A stretch of 45,890 nucleotides of DNA from Anaerolineae bacterium (GTDB lineage: Bacteria > Chloroflexota > Anaerolineae > Fen-1058): the NCBI GenBank assembly GCA_003154115.1, contig PMCF01000420.1, forward strand, positions 1 through 45,890. Reading direction: 5' to 3'. The translations under genes were made by a program, and so were the position numbers. How positions within the stretch are numbered: the first letter of the stretch is position 1; every line of letters starts with the position of its first letter. The notes under the pieces were generated by a model, which saw nothing but the letters and a program-made list of their open reading frames with translations, was not told the origin of the DNA and did not search any database. Positions 37,356 through 45,890 of the stretch are shown here, piece after piece.

Positions 37356-38220
37356 TTAGCCGTAACTGTTTTCGCTTGGTTCGATCTTCTGCAGCAGGTA
37401 GAAACTGCGTGCGTACTTTCCCGGCTCGTGCACATAGTCGATGACGGTGAAGCCACTGGCAAAGGCCGTTTCGCACAGCAGACGCAGATGAGCGCGCCAC
37501 GCCAGGGCCAGCGCATTGTCGGTACGTTTGATGGCTTGAAAATCCGCCGGGAATTCCACCAGGAACCGATCGGGGCGCGGTGATTCAATCGGATTGGCGC
37601 ACATCGGCAATCCGCGCTCATCCCACGTCACAGAATTCAAGATCGTCACGCCCTCATCAAGGTAATCTGCTAACGACGCCTGCTTGCGTGCGAGATGATT
37701 TTCTACATGTGATGAAGCAATCCACCAGTCCACCTGGAAGCGATCGGTTGCCAGGCCCAGATTAAGGTCGTCGCGTAATTCGCCGTATTGGTCGGGGATA
37801 TAGGTATTGCACACCGCGCCCAGCTTAGCGATGTTGAGACGCGCATTCTTGCTTTCCAGCGGATCGTACGTCCACGTGATCAAGCGCAGACCCTGTTTAA
37901 GTACCGCCTCGCGCTGCGCGACTTTGAGCGCATAGCCCACGCCGCGACTTTGCCATTCCGGCAACACGCCCATTAGATGCGAGGCGTGCTTCAAGTTCGT
38001 GATAGATTGATCGCTGGCACCCAAAAAGCCAAACACACACCCGATCAGCTGATCGGGCGCGAACGCGCCCAACACTACGCCGCCGTTCTTGGCGATGGTC
38101 AGCATGACGTGCAGCGGCGCAATATCGATGTCGGCGCTGCCCCACGCGGCGCGTTGCAGTTCTTCGGCCGCATGAAATTCATCGAGCGTTTTGAGAGGAC
38201 GGATTTCAAAGTCGGACATG
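37356..38220 (-). CDS. GNAT-family N-acyltransferase (COG3375-like)
   Basis: HLMGVLPEWQSRGVGYALKVAQREAVLKQGLRLITWTYDPLESKNARLNIAKLGAVCNTYIPDQYG; adjacent to menC-like gene. Confidence 0.8.
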
Positions 38221-38227
38221 GTGGCGT

Positions 38228-39118
38228 TTAACCCAAATAAGTCAACGCCTGGGCCAGGCGTATGGGCGTAAAACCAAACTGAAATGAGATCGCATCCAGG
38301 TTCGTCGTGCGATCGATCGACAGCAGGTCGATCTGGGTATTCGTGTATAGCGCCTGTCCACCGATGAAGCCGCGCATGAAGTTCGACCAGCGCACCGCGC
38401 TGGCGGGGCGCAGATAACGCTTGCGGTGCGTGTGATGCGTGACTTGCATGATCGTGTTGATCATGTCGTCGTACGTTAGATGTTGCGGTCCGCCCACAGC
38501 GTACGTTTTGCGGCTCGTCTTGTTGTCGGCGATGCAGGCGAGAATGCAGCGTGCCAGGTCGCTGACGTGCAACGGTTGTAACCGCACGCGGCCATCGCCA
38601 GGAATCGGAAAGAAAAACGGAAAGCGCCGCAGTGCCAGATCGATCGTCTCCGTCCAATTGTCGCCAGGCCCATACACCGCCGACGATTCCAGCATCGTAT
38701 AATCCAAGTCGCTCGCCTCGACGACGTCGTCGACCTGCGCCTTGATGCGCATGTACGGAAAGGCCGAATGCGTATGCGCGCCGATGGAACTGATCGTAAT
38801 CAGCCGCCGGGTGCCGACCTCTTTCATCGCGTCGATGACGTTCTGCGTGCCTTGAATGTTCGTGGCTTCAAACGTATCCCGCTCGGTCTCTTCCCACACT
38901 CCGGCTAGATGGATGACGTGCGTGACCTGATAGAGCGCTACACGCAGCGCGGGTAAATCGTCCACGTCGCCGGCGACGACGTGAATTCTCACGCCCGGCG
39001 CAAACGCGCGTTCACGCGGCGAGGGGCGAATGAGACCGCAGACCGGATACTGGGCATCGACCAGGTGTTTGACGAGATGTTGACCGATGAAGCCGGTCGC
39101 GCCGGTAACAAGAATCAT
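38228..39118 (-). CDS. NAD-dependent epimerase / extended SDR
   Basis: ILVTGATGFIGQHLVKHLVD. Confidence 0.9.
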   Translation of the reverse strand: MILVTGATGFIGQHLVKHLVDAQYPVCGLIRPSPRERAFAPGVRIHVVAGDVDDLPALRVALYQVTHVIHLAGVWEETERDTFEATNIQGTQNVIDAMKEVGTRRLITISSIGAHTHSAFPYMRIKAQVDDVVEASDLDYTMLESSAVYGPGDNWTETIDLALRRFPFFFPIPGDGRVRLQPLHVSDLARCILACIADNKTSRKTYAVGGPQHLTYDDMINTIMQVTHHTHRKRYLRPASAVRWSNFMRGFIGGQALYTNTQIDLLSIDRTTNLDAISFQFGFTPIRLAQALTYLG

Positions 39119-39129
39119 GGTAATGTCCG

Positions 39130-39783
39130 TTAGTAGAACTTCTCGATTGGCCAGCTGCGCTGGTGCGCCATTCTTTTCAGGCGGGCATCGGGATTGACGA
39201 CAATGGGATGTCCGACGAGTTCTAGCAGGGGCCGATCGCTATGGCTGTCGGTGTAGAAATAAGCGGCTGACAGGGCGGCATTGTACTCGTCCGCATAGCG
39301 CTGCGCCCACGTGACTTTGCCTGCGCCGTAACACGCTGGTTCGACCACCTCCCCCGTCATGCGATCATCGACCACGACCAACTGTGAACAGATGAAGTCG
39401 ATGTGCAGCTGTTCGGCCACCGGCTGTACCGCGAATTGCGTTGAGGCTGAGATCAAAACCACGTGGTGTTCCTGCTGCCGATGAGCTTGGATCAGCTCGA
39501 TGGCGCGTGGCGTGATGTGCGCTTTCAACCTTTGATCGAACCACGCGTAGGATTCCGCCATGAGGTGTGAGGCGCTCACTTCATCGATGTAGGAGAGCAA
39601 TTTGGGTGCGGCGCGGTTCATATCGACGGCTGATGCTTTATACATCAATGTCCACCACGCGATGTGCAGCAGCAGGCGCGCGCCAAGGCGCTTTTGCCCG
39701 CGCAGGTGCTTGACGTACTCCAGGCTGGAGCTCGTATCGAGCACCGTATAGTCCATGTCGAAAAAAGCGAGCACGGTTGACAT
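39130..39783 (-). CDS. HAD-IB family hydrolase
   Basis: LAFFDMDYTVLDTSSS, VLISASTQF, YFYTDSHSDRPLLELVG. Confidence 0.85.
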   Translation of the reverse strand: MSTVLAFFDMDYTVLDTSSSLEYVKHLRGQKRLGARLLLHIAWWTLMYKASAVDMNRAAPKLLSYIDEVSASHLMAESYAWFDQRLKAHITPRAIELIQAHRQQEHHVVLISASTQFAVQPVAEQLHIDFICSQLVVVDDRMTGEVVEPACYGAGKVTWAQRYADEYNAALSAAYFYTDSHSDRPLLELVGHPIVVNPDARLKRMAHQRSWPIEKFY

Positions 39784-39837
39784 GGCACCATTGTAACACG
39801 AGTGACTTGGTGTCTGGCGCGGCGTGAAGTCAGGCGT

Positions 39838-40264
39838 TCAGCGCGGCAGAGAGAGTTGATTGATCACGATCAGGCCGCCGGCGATCAAGGCCAGACTGCC
39901 GAGATAAATCGCCAGCTGCCGTTGATGCCGCTTCCGATCGGGTTGGGCGGCGAACCGGCGACTCAGATGCGCGACGACGACTGCCAGGATCATGATGATC
40001 GGATGAACCCAAGTGGCGCTGTCGGCCCATGTGATGGTGTCCTGCAAAGTCGCTGCTCCTAACACGAGCAGGATGCCCAGCAAGAGTTGAAAGTCGAGCA
40101 GTCCCGCATAGGGCGCGGCTGACGCCCACGTCGAGGCGCGTGAAGCGCGCACTCACGCTGAGCATGCTCACAAACGATCGGGCGGCGCCGAACAACGCCA
40201 GCGAGAGAATCAACCACCGCACGAAGCTGTGAATGGTCAGCAACGAATCTTGAATTTGTTGCAT
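39838..40264 (-). pseudogene. Small 4-TM-like membrane protein gene interrupted by a frameshift
   Basis: MQQIQDSLLTIHSFVRWLILSLALFGAARSF... in one frame continues as ASAAPYAGLLDFQLLLGILLVLGAATLQDTITWADSATWVHPIIMILAVVVAHL in another. Confidence 0.65.
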
Positions 40265-40351
40265 GAGTTTGTCCCTTTCAAAGTAATGGCTTGATGCTAC
40301 CACGCCCGGAACAGATGTCAAACTGCGACGCACTGCGTCGTAAGACGCGCT

Positions 40352-40390
40352 GTATCGTCAGATACGCCGTATCGTCAGATACGCCGTATC
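40352..40390. promoter_or_regulatory. Operator-like array of alternating GTATC/GATAC half-sites
   Basis: gtatc-gtca-gatac-gcc-gtatc-gtca-gatac-gcc-gtatc; 51 bp upstream of fabF. Confidence 0.65.
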
Positions 40391-40440
40391 TTTACGCCAC
40401 TCCGTGTGTTACATACCGAGAGACTAATTGGGAGGATACT

Positions 40441-41682
40441 ATGAGTCGTCGAGTCGTTATCACGGGCCTGGGCGCGGTGACGCCGGTGGGCAATGATGTG
40501 CCGACCATGTGGCGTAATCTGCTCGCGGGCAAATCTGGCGCCGGGCCGATCACGTTGTTTGATGCCGCTGCTTTCAAAACAAAATTTGCGTGTGAGGTGA
40601 AAGACTTCGACGCCGGAACACTCATTGGCAAAAAGGACGCGCGCCGCATGGATCGCTTTACGCAGTTGGCAGTGGTGGCGGCGCAGCAAGCATTACAGGA
40701 CAGCACCTTAATCGTGAACGCCGACAACACGGCGCGCATCGGCGTGTATGTCGGTTCTGGCATTGGCGGCATCGGGACGTTGGAGGCCGAGCTGCGGCAG
40801 TTGGTCGCCAAGGGGCCCGATCGGGTCAGCCCCTTCCTAGTGCCGATGATGCTGCCCGACACCGCCGCCGGACAGGTGGCGATTCAATTTGGACTGCGCG
40901 GCCCCAACATGGCGATCGTCACGGCGTGTGCGTCCGGCAACAATGCCATCGGCGAAGCGACCGAGTGCATTCGGCGCGGCGCGGCCGATGTGATGGTAAC
41001 CGGCGGCGCGGAAGCAGGAATTACCCCGTTGGCGGTGGCGGGCTTCAACAGCATGACGGCCATCTCCACGCGCAATGACGCGCCCACGCAGGCCAGTCGT
41101 CCCTTTGATAAAGAGCGCGATGGATTTGTGATCGGCGAAGGCGCGGGTATGTTGGTGCTGGAAGAGTTAGAGTACGCCCGAACACGCGGCGCAAAGATCT
41201 ATGGTGAGATTCTGGGGTACGGCGCAACGGCCGATGCTTATCACATCACTGCGCCGGAAGAGAACGGCGCGGGTGCGGTGCGCGCGATGCAAGCGGCCTT
41301 GCAACAGGCGAGCCTGCAACCCGATCAAATCGATTACATCAACGCGCACGGCACCAGCACGCCGTTGAACGATAAGAGCGAAACGCTGGCGATCAAGACG
41401 GTGTTTGGCGCAGCAGCTTATCGCATCCCGATCAGTTCCACCAAGTCGATGACGGGACACCTGTTAGGCGCAGGTGGCGCGGTCGAGTCTGTGATCTGCG
41501 CGCGCGTGTTGACCGAGGCCGTCATCCCGCCGACGATCAACTACGAGCATCCCGATCCGGCCTGTGATCTCGATTACGTGCCAAACACCGCGCGCCCGGC
41601 AGCGATCGAGACCATCATGTCGAATTCATTCGGCTTTGGCGGACACAACGCCGTGTTGATCTTCGGCCAGTATCAGGCTTAG
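40441..41682 (+). CDS. fabF: Beta-ketoacyl-ACP synthase II
   Basis: RRVVITGLGAVTPVGNDV, ACASGNNAIGEA, NAHGTSTPLNDKSE, STKSMTGHLLGAGGAVE; GGGAGG RBS. Confidence 0.95.
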   Translation: MSRRVVITGLGAVTPVGNDVPTMWRNLLAGKSGAGPITLFDAAAFKTKFACEVKDFDAGTLIGKKDARRMDRFTQLAVVAAQQALQDSTLIVNADNTARIGVYVGSGIGGIGTLEAELRQLVAKGPDRVSPFLVPMMLPDTAAGQVAIQFGLRGPNMAIVTACASGNNAIGEATECIRRGAADVMVTGGAEAGITPLAVAGFNSMTAISTRNDAPTQASRPFDKERDGFVIGEGAGMLVLEELEYARTRGAKIYGEILGYGATADAYHITAPEENGAGAVRAMQAALQQASLQPDQIDYINAHGTSTPLNDKSETLAIKTVFGAAAYRIPISSTKSMTGHLLGAGGAVESVICARVLTEAVIPPTINYEHPDPACDLDYVPNTARPAAIETIMSNSFGFGGHNAVLIFGQYQA

Positions 41683-41692
41683 GTTCTGAAAT

Positions 41693-41722
41693 CCTCACAA
41701 GCGCTACGCGAAACCTGTGAGG
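41693..41722 (+). other. Intergenic stem-loop between fabF and fabH
   Basis: cctcaca ... tgtgagg. Confidence 0.45.
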
Positions 41723-41749
41723 GTTAGCGGTAATCTCTAGGGGGGCCGT

Positions 41750-42922
41750 GTGACTTATGCACATATCGTCGGCTGGGGCAAGTATGTTCCACCGAAAGTG
41801 ATGACCAACGCTGATCTCGCCAAGACGGTCGAGACCACGGATGAATGGATCTTCAGTCGCACCGGTATTCGTGAGCGGCGCATCGCCGGGCCGAAAGAGA
41901 CCGCTTTCTCCATGGGCTATAGCGCGGCGCGTGACGCCTTGGAAAAGGCCGACATTTTGCCCGACGAAGTCGATTTGATCATTTGCGCCACAGCAACGCC
42001 CGAACACACCTTTCCCTCCACGGCCTCGCTCATTCAGGATGCGCTCGGCGCGACCCGCGCGGGCGCATTTGATCTGTCGGCGGGCTGCGCCGGATTCGTG
42101 TACGCGTTGACGATCGGGGCACAGGTGATTCAAGGTGGCGGACACAAAGTGGTGCTCGTAATCGGCAGCGAAACGCTCAGCCGGATCACCAACTGGAAAG
42201 ATCGCGGCACCTGCATTTTGTTCGGCGATGGCGCGGGCGCGGTGGTGTTGCAAGCCTCTGAGGAGCGAGGGGGCGTGCTCGCGTCGCTGGTGCGCTCGGA
42301 TGGCGCGGGCGGTGATCTGCTCATCGTGCCGGCCGGGGGCAGCAAACTGCCGGCTTCGCCCGATACGGTACTGCGCAACCTGCACACGATTCAGATGGAT
42401 GGCCGTGAGGTCTTTCGCTTTGCCGTCCGCGTGGTCGATAAAGCGACGCGTGAAGTGGTAGAGCAAGCCGGGCTGACATTGGACGATATCGATCTGTTCG
42501 TGCCGCATCAGGCCAACGTGCGCATCATTCAGGCTGCGGCGCGCGCCCTGGAGGTCGACGAATCGCGCATCTTTGTGAATTTGGAAAAGTACGGCAACAC
42601 CTCCAGCGCCAGTGTTCCGCTGGCCCTGTGTGAAGCGGCCGAGCAGGGGCGTATGCAGCCGGGACAGCACCTCGTCCTCGTCGGCTTTGGCGCGGGCCTG
42701 GCCTGGGCCGCTGCGGTCGTGCAGTGGGGGCCGCCCGTTACGCTGCACAAGCGTACCCTGCGCGAACGTGCCGTGCGTGTGGCGATCTTCCCGTTTGGGT
42801 TGGTGCGCTCGCGCGTGCTGCGTATCTGGTACCGGTTCGAATCGCGCGTGTCGCTTCCGCCTTCGGCCCTGCGCATCGACGATGGTGGAGATCACGCAGA
42901 CAAGCAGGATACGCAGAATTGA
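41750..42922 (+). CDS. fabH: 3-oxoacyl-ACP synthase III with C-terminal extension
   Basis: SAGCAGFVYAL, VPHQANVRII, GNTSSASVPLAL; GTG start with AGGGGGG RBS. Confidence 0.92.
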   Translation: MTYAHIVGWGKYVPPKVMTNADLAKTVETTDEWIFSRTGIRERRIAGPKETAFSMGYSAARDALEKADILPDEVDLIICATATPEHTFPSTASLIQDALGATRAGAFDLSAGCAGFVYALTIGAQVIQGGGHKVVLVIGSETLSRITNWKDRGTCILFGDGAGAVVLQASEERGGVLASLVRSDGAGGDLLIVPAGGSKLPASPDTVLRNLHTIQMDGREVFRFAVRVVDKATREVVEQAGLTLDDIDLFVPHQANVRIIQAAARALEVDESRIFVNLEKYGNTSSASVPLALCEAAEQGRMQPGQHLVLVGFGAGLAWAAAVVQWGPPVTLHKRTLRERAVRVAIFPFGLVRSRVLRIWYRFESRVSLPPSALRIDDGGDHADKQDTQN

Positions 42923-42927
42923 GACGC

Positions 42928-42960
42928 AAGCCTTGCGGGGAATTTCTTCGCAAGGCTTTC
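42928..42960 (+). terminator. Terminator-like stem-loop
   Basis: aagccttgcg ... cgcaaggctttc. Confidence 0.75.
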
Positions 42961-43010
42961 TGTGCCTGCCCTCGCACTATAGCCGCTTCCAAGTTGATTT
43001 ACAGTCTCGT

Positions 43011-43113
43011 TTGGAGTCGAGGCTTCAGCCGGTTGGTTGGTATGCGACGGATCCGGCTACGCCTAGCGGCCCGCCGCCGCAATACGGCGGATACGGGCAA
43101 GCCTCGACTCCAA
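43011..43113. repeat. 103-bp dyad element with perfect 15-bp terminal inverted repeats
   Basis: ttggagtcgaggctt (43011-43025) / aagcctcgactccaa (43099-43113). Confidence 0.8.
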
Positions 43114-43208
43114 TTGGCGTAGGCCGCGTGACCCGAGTCCTCCATAACTTCTGCACAACTTCGTGGTATGCTTGGCGGTGAAGAGACTATTGAAGTGGAG
43201 CAAGTAGT

Positions 43209-43904
43209 ATGAGTCAGCGAATACTGGTCGTCGACGACGACAAAGAAATTGTGCGCATCGTGCGGGCGTATCTGGAAAAAGCCGGTTACAGCGTGTTAAT
43301 CGCTTACGACGGTGAGACGGCCCTGCACATTCTTCGCAGCGATCGGCCCGATCTGATCGTGCTCGATTTGATGCTGCCCGATCGGGATGGCTGGGACATC
43401 ACGCGCATCGTGCGCGGCGATGCGTCGTTGGCCGCCACCCCGATCGTGATGCTCACCGCCCGCGTGGAAGGTGAAGACCGCGTCATGGGCCTGGACATCG
43501 GCGCCGATGATTACATCCCCAAGCCCTTCAATCCGCATGAAGTGGTGGCGCGGGTGCGCGCCGTGCTGCGTCGGACCCATCAGGACTTTGGGCTGGCGCA
43601 CATCATTCAGATTGGGCAGCTGCTGCTGGATGCGGATCGACACGAGGTTCAGATCGCCGGCAAGCCGATCGAGCTGACACCCACCGAGTTTGATCTGCTG
43701 AAGACCTTGATGGAGTATCCGGGTCACGCGTTCACGCGGCAGGCTTTGATCGAGAAGGGGCTGGGCTTTGCTTACGAAGGCATGGAGCGGACGCTCGATA
43801 GTCACATTCGCAATCTGCGCCGCAAGATCGAACCTGATGCAACCGAGCCCCTTTACATCAGAACCGTGTTCGGGGTGGGCTATCGCATGGTCGGGCCGGA
43901 GTAA
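43209..43904 (+). CDS. OmpR-family response regulator
   Basis: RILVVDDDKEIVRI, DLIVLDLMLPDRDGW, PKPFNPHEVVARV, winged-helix C-terminus RKIEPDATEPLYIRTVFGVGYRM. Confidence 0.95.
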   Translation: MSQRILVVDDDKEIVRIVRAYLEKAGYSVLIAYDGETALHILRSDRPDLIVLDLMLPDRDGWDITRIVRGDASLAATPIVMLTARVEGEDRVMGLDIGADDYIPKPFNPHEVVARVRAVLRRTHQDFGLAHIIQIGQLLLDADRHEVQIAGKPIELTPTEFDLLKTLMEYPGHAFTRQALIEKGLGFAYEGMERTLDSHIRNLRRKIEPDATEPLYIRTVFGVGYRMVGPE

Positions 43905-43907
43905 AGC

Positions 43908-45302
43908 ATGAATCGTTTGTGGGTGCGCTTGACGTTAGCCTTTGCCATCGTCGCCGTCATCGGCATCGGCGTGGCGGCGTTTCTGGCCGATCAATCCGTC
44001 AATAGCGAGTTCCGCAGTTTCATCGCTCGCAATGAAGCCGATGCGCAGAATAGCAGCTTAGTTTCGGCGCTGGTGAAATTTTATGAAGAACACCAGAACT
44101 GGCAAGGCGTCGACGCCGTGATCACCTCGACCATGCCGCCGCCGCGCCCCAATAGTGCTCCGCCCAATCAACCCCCCGATCGCTTCAATCCGCGTCCGCC
44201 ATTGCTGGTAGCCGATGCCGATAAACGCGTCGTGTTTGACAGCGGTCAAGGGCCAAGGCGGTTGGGCGAAATTCTTCATTCACCTGAAATCGATTCGGCC
44301 ACGACGCTGCAGTCTAACAATCAAACGATCGGATATTTGCTGTTCACTCCCGGCCCGATCGGAAATCTGCTGCCGCCGGAGCAGGCTTTCATCGATCAAG
44401 TGCGGCGCAGCTTAATGCTGGCCGCGTTCATCGCCAGCGTGATTGGCGTCATGGTGGGGTTGGCCTTCAGCCGCACTTTGACTCGTCCGCTCGATCGACT
44501 GGCTTCGGCGGCCCGTGCGATCGCCGCCAAGGATCTCACGCAGCGCGTCGAACCCGGCGGCACGATCGAAGTGGCGAATGTAGCGCACGCCTTCAACGAC
44601 ATGGCCGCCTCGCTGCAAAAGTCCGAGGAATTACGCCGCAACCTGGTGGCCGATGTGGCGCACGAATTGCGCACGCCGCTCAGTGTGATGCAAGGCAGTC
44701 TGACGGCGCAGCTCGACGGGGTGTTTCCCCTCGACCTAAGTGAAACCGCGAAACTATATGATGAGACACGCTTGCTCAGTCGGCTGGTGGATGATCTGCG
44801 CGAACTGGCGCAAGTCGAAGCAGGACAATTGCAGTTGAACGTCGGCGCGATCGATCTACGGCGCGTCATCGAGTCGACGGTAGCCGCTTTCGCCGGAGCT
44901 GCCAGCGAGAAGCCGGTTACTTTAAGCGTTGCTGTTCCCGCCGATGTGCCGTTGGTGACAGCAGATTCCGAACGCGTGGCGCAAGTGTTGCGTGTGCTGC
45001 TCAGCAATGCGCTGCGGCACACGTCAGCGAATGGCACGATTACCAGCGCGGCTGTGGTGCTGGCAGATCAGGTGGAAGTCAGCGTGCGTGATACGGGAGA
45101 GGGCATCCATGCCAACGAATTGCCCTATGTGTTCGATCGCTTCTGGCGCGGCGATAAGTCGCGCGCGCGCGAATCGGGCGGCTCCGGCCTCGGCCTCGCC
45201 ATTGCCAAACAATTGATCGAGGCGCAAGGTGGTTCGATCGGGGTGGAGAGCACGATCGGGCAGGGCAGTCGCTTCTGGTTCCGGCTGCCGATCACTAACT
45301 GA
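43908..45302 (+). CDS. Sensor histidine kinase (HAMP-HisKA-HATPase)
   Basis: VADVAHELRTPLSVMQG, LLSNALRHT, DTGEGI, GGSGLGLAIAKQLIEAQGGSI. Confidence 0.95.
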   Translation: MNRLWVRLTLAFAIVAVIGIGVAAFLADQSVNSEFRSFIARNEADAQNSSLVSALVKFYEEHQNWQGVDAVITSTMPPPRPNSAPPNQPPDRFNPRPPLLVADADKRVVFDSGQGPRRLGEILHSPEIDSATTLQSNNQTIGYLLFTPGPIGNLLPPEQAFIDQVRRSLMLAAFIASVIGVMVGLAFSRTLTRPLDRLASAARAIAAKDLTQRVEPGGTIEVANVAHAFNDMAASLQKSEELRRNLVADVAHELRTPLSVMQGSLTAQLDGVFPLDLSETAKLYDETRLLSRLVDDLRELAQVEAGQLQLNVGAIDLRRVIESTVAAFAGAASEKPVTLSVAVPADVPLVTADSERVAQVLRVLLSNALRHTSANGTITSAAVVLADQVEVSVRDTGEGIHANELPYVFDRFWRGDKSRARESGGSGLGLAIAKQLIEAQGGSIGVESTIGQGSRFWFRLPITN

Positions 45303-45309
45303 GTTACCT

Positions 45310-45378
45310 ACCCCCACAGCCCCCTCTCCCGAAATTCAAAGGGCCGATTTCGGGAGAGGGGGAGCGGTCGGGGTGAGG
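45310..45378. repeat. Intergenic dyad, second copy of the CCCTCACCCC/CTCTCCC-type repeat
   Basis: cccctctcccgaaat / atttcgggagagggg perfect 15-bp IR, then ggtcggggtgagg. Confidence 0.65.
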
Positions 45379-45403
45379 CTGGGCAGTTACGATCAGGGTG
45401 TTA

Positions 45404-45890
45404 TTATGCCGAGGCCGGCTTGGATGCTGGTTTGGCTTTCTTCGTCGTGCGGGCCACCACCTCGAACCCCCACTGTGCCAGATCGGGCGTGACCGTGCCG
45501 TCGCACTGCTTGACGACGATCTGCACGGCGGCCGCTTGCAGCAGATCCAATAACTTCGTCGCCGCCACGGTCGATTGATGTGTGCCGGAGGCGCGCTGGC
45601 TCTGGGCCGTGGTGCGCATGCCGAGGTTCTCTTTCAGGCTATCGACCACCGCCTGGACATCGGCCAACGCTGGTGTCGTAAATCGATCGGCGGCGGGGTG
45701 GGCCTTCTCGGTCTTGATGTAGCGATCGAGCATCTTCAAGATCGCATCGCGCCCATCCGGTAATAAGATCGTGCCTTTGCGCTTGCCCGTCTGCCGCACC
45801 TCGAAGCCCCAGTCGGCGGCCTGCGCGGGCGTATCGCCAAATTCGTAATTCATGGCGCGATGAATCTTCTTCGCCAGATCGGCGGCCTGC
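45404..45890 (-). CDS. Hypothetical protein, 5' end beyond window
   Basis: Frame open to window edge (ADLAKKIHRAMNYEFGDTPAQAADWGFEVRQTGKRKGTILLPDGRDAILKML...); WGFEV motif occurs twice. Confidence 0.65.
   Translation of the reverse strand, partial: QAADLAKKIHRAMNYEFGDTPAQAADWGFEVRQTGKRKGTILLPDGRDAILKMLDRYIKTEKAHPAADRFTTPALADVQAVVDSLKENLGMRTTAQSQRASGTHQSTVAATKLLDLLQAAAVQIVVKQCDGTVTPDLAQWGFEVVARTTKKAKPASKPASA

Noticed and set aside
37265-37621. N-terminal extension of the menC-like ORF
   Set aside because: Runs antiparallel in frame through the GNAT gene 3' end and an intergenic repeat; the natural start is ATG at 37264 (MTIDRITLFLVNMRLTAPFETSFGVEQ).
40352-40390. CRISPR-like direct repeats
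   Set aside because: Only two 17-bp units with no spacers; better explained as an operator array.
41615-42895. 426-aa minus-strand ORF
   Set aside because: Antisense shadow of fabH, which has complete catalytic motifs on the plus strand.

Overview
Chromosomal window with the look of a Chloroflexota (Anaerolineae-like) genome; this is inferred from YLPLLLK-type C-terminal tails, MoxR/DUF58/transglutaminase order and codon style, and no database was searched. It carries about 35 ordinary genes: a DUF11 repeat adhesin, a DnaE2-like polymerase, a double RCC1 propeller protein, tandem RNase H, a Fur/Zur regulator with znuABC, a CopC/CopD/cytochrome fusion, MoxR-DUF58-TgpA, an RCK/P-loop/methyltransferase/GNAT/MFS operon, a menC/NSAR-like gene with a GNAT partner, fabF/fabH and a two-component system. 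The observations I consider strongest are: (1) a bacterial lipoprotein whose C-terminal domain aligns with the Hedgehog N-terminal signalling domain, including the Zn ligands; (2) a 517-bp cassette carrying a GxxExxY (PDDEXK-like) gene, bounded by three inverted 10-bp iterons at each end, plus a 71-bp gene-less element of the same design elsewhere in the window; (3) a 112-bp MITE-like element with perfect 13-bp TIRs and a 9-bp target duplication; (4) a consensus promoter overlapped by a perfect 25-bp palindrome ahead of the Fur-family gene, preceded by a candidate three-way-junction RNA; (5) a GATAC/GTATC operator-like array upstream of fabF; (6) a decayed MalK-type ABC ATPase. No rRNA, tRNA or CRISPR array was recognised.
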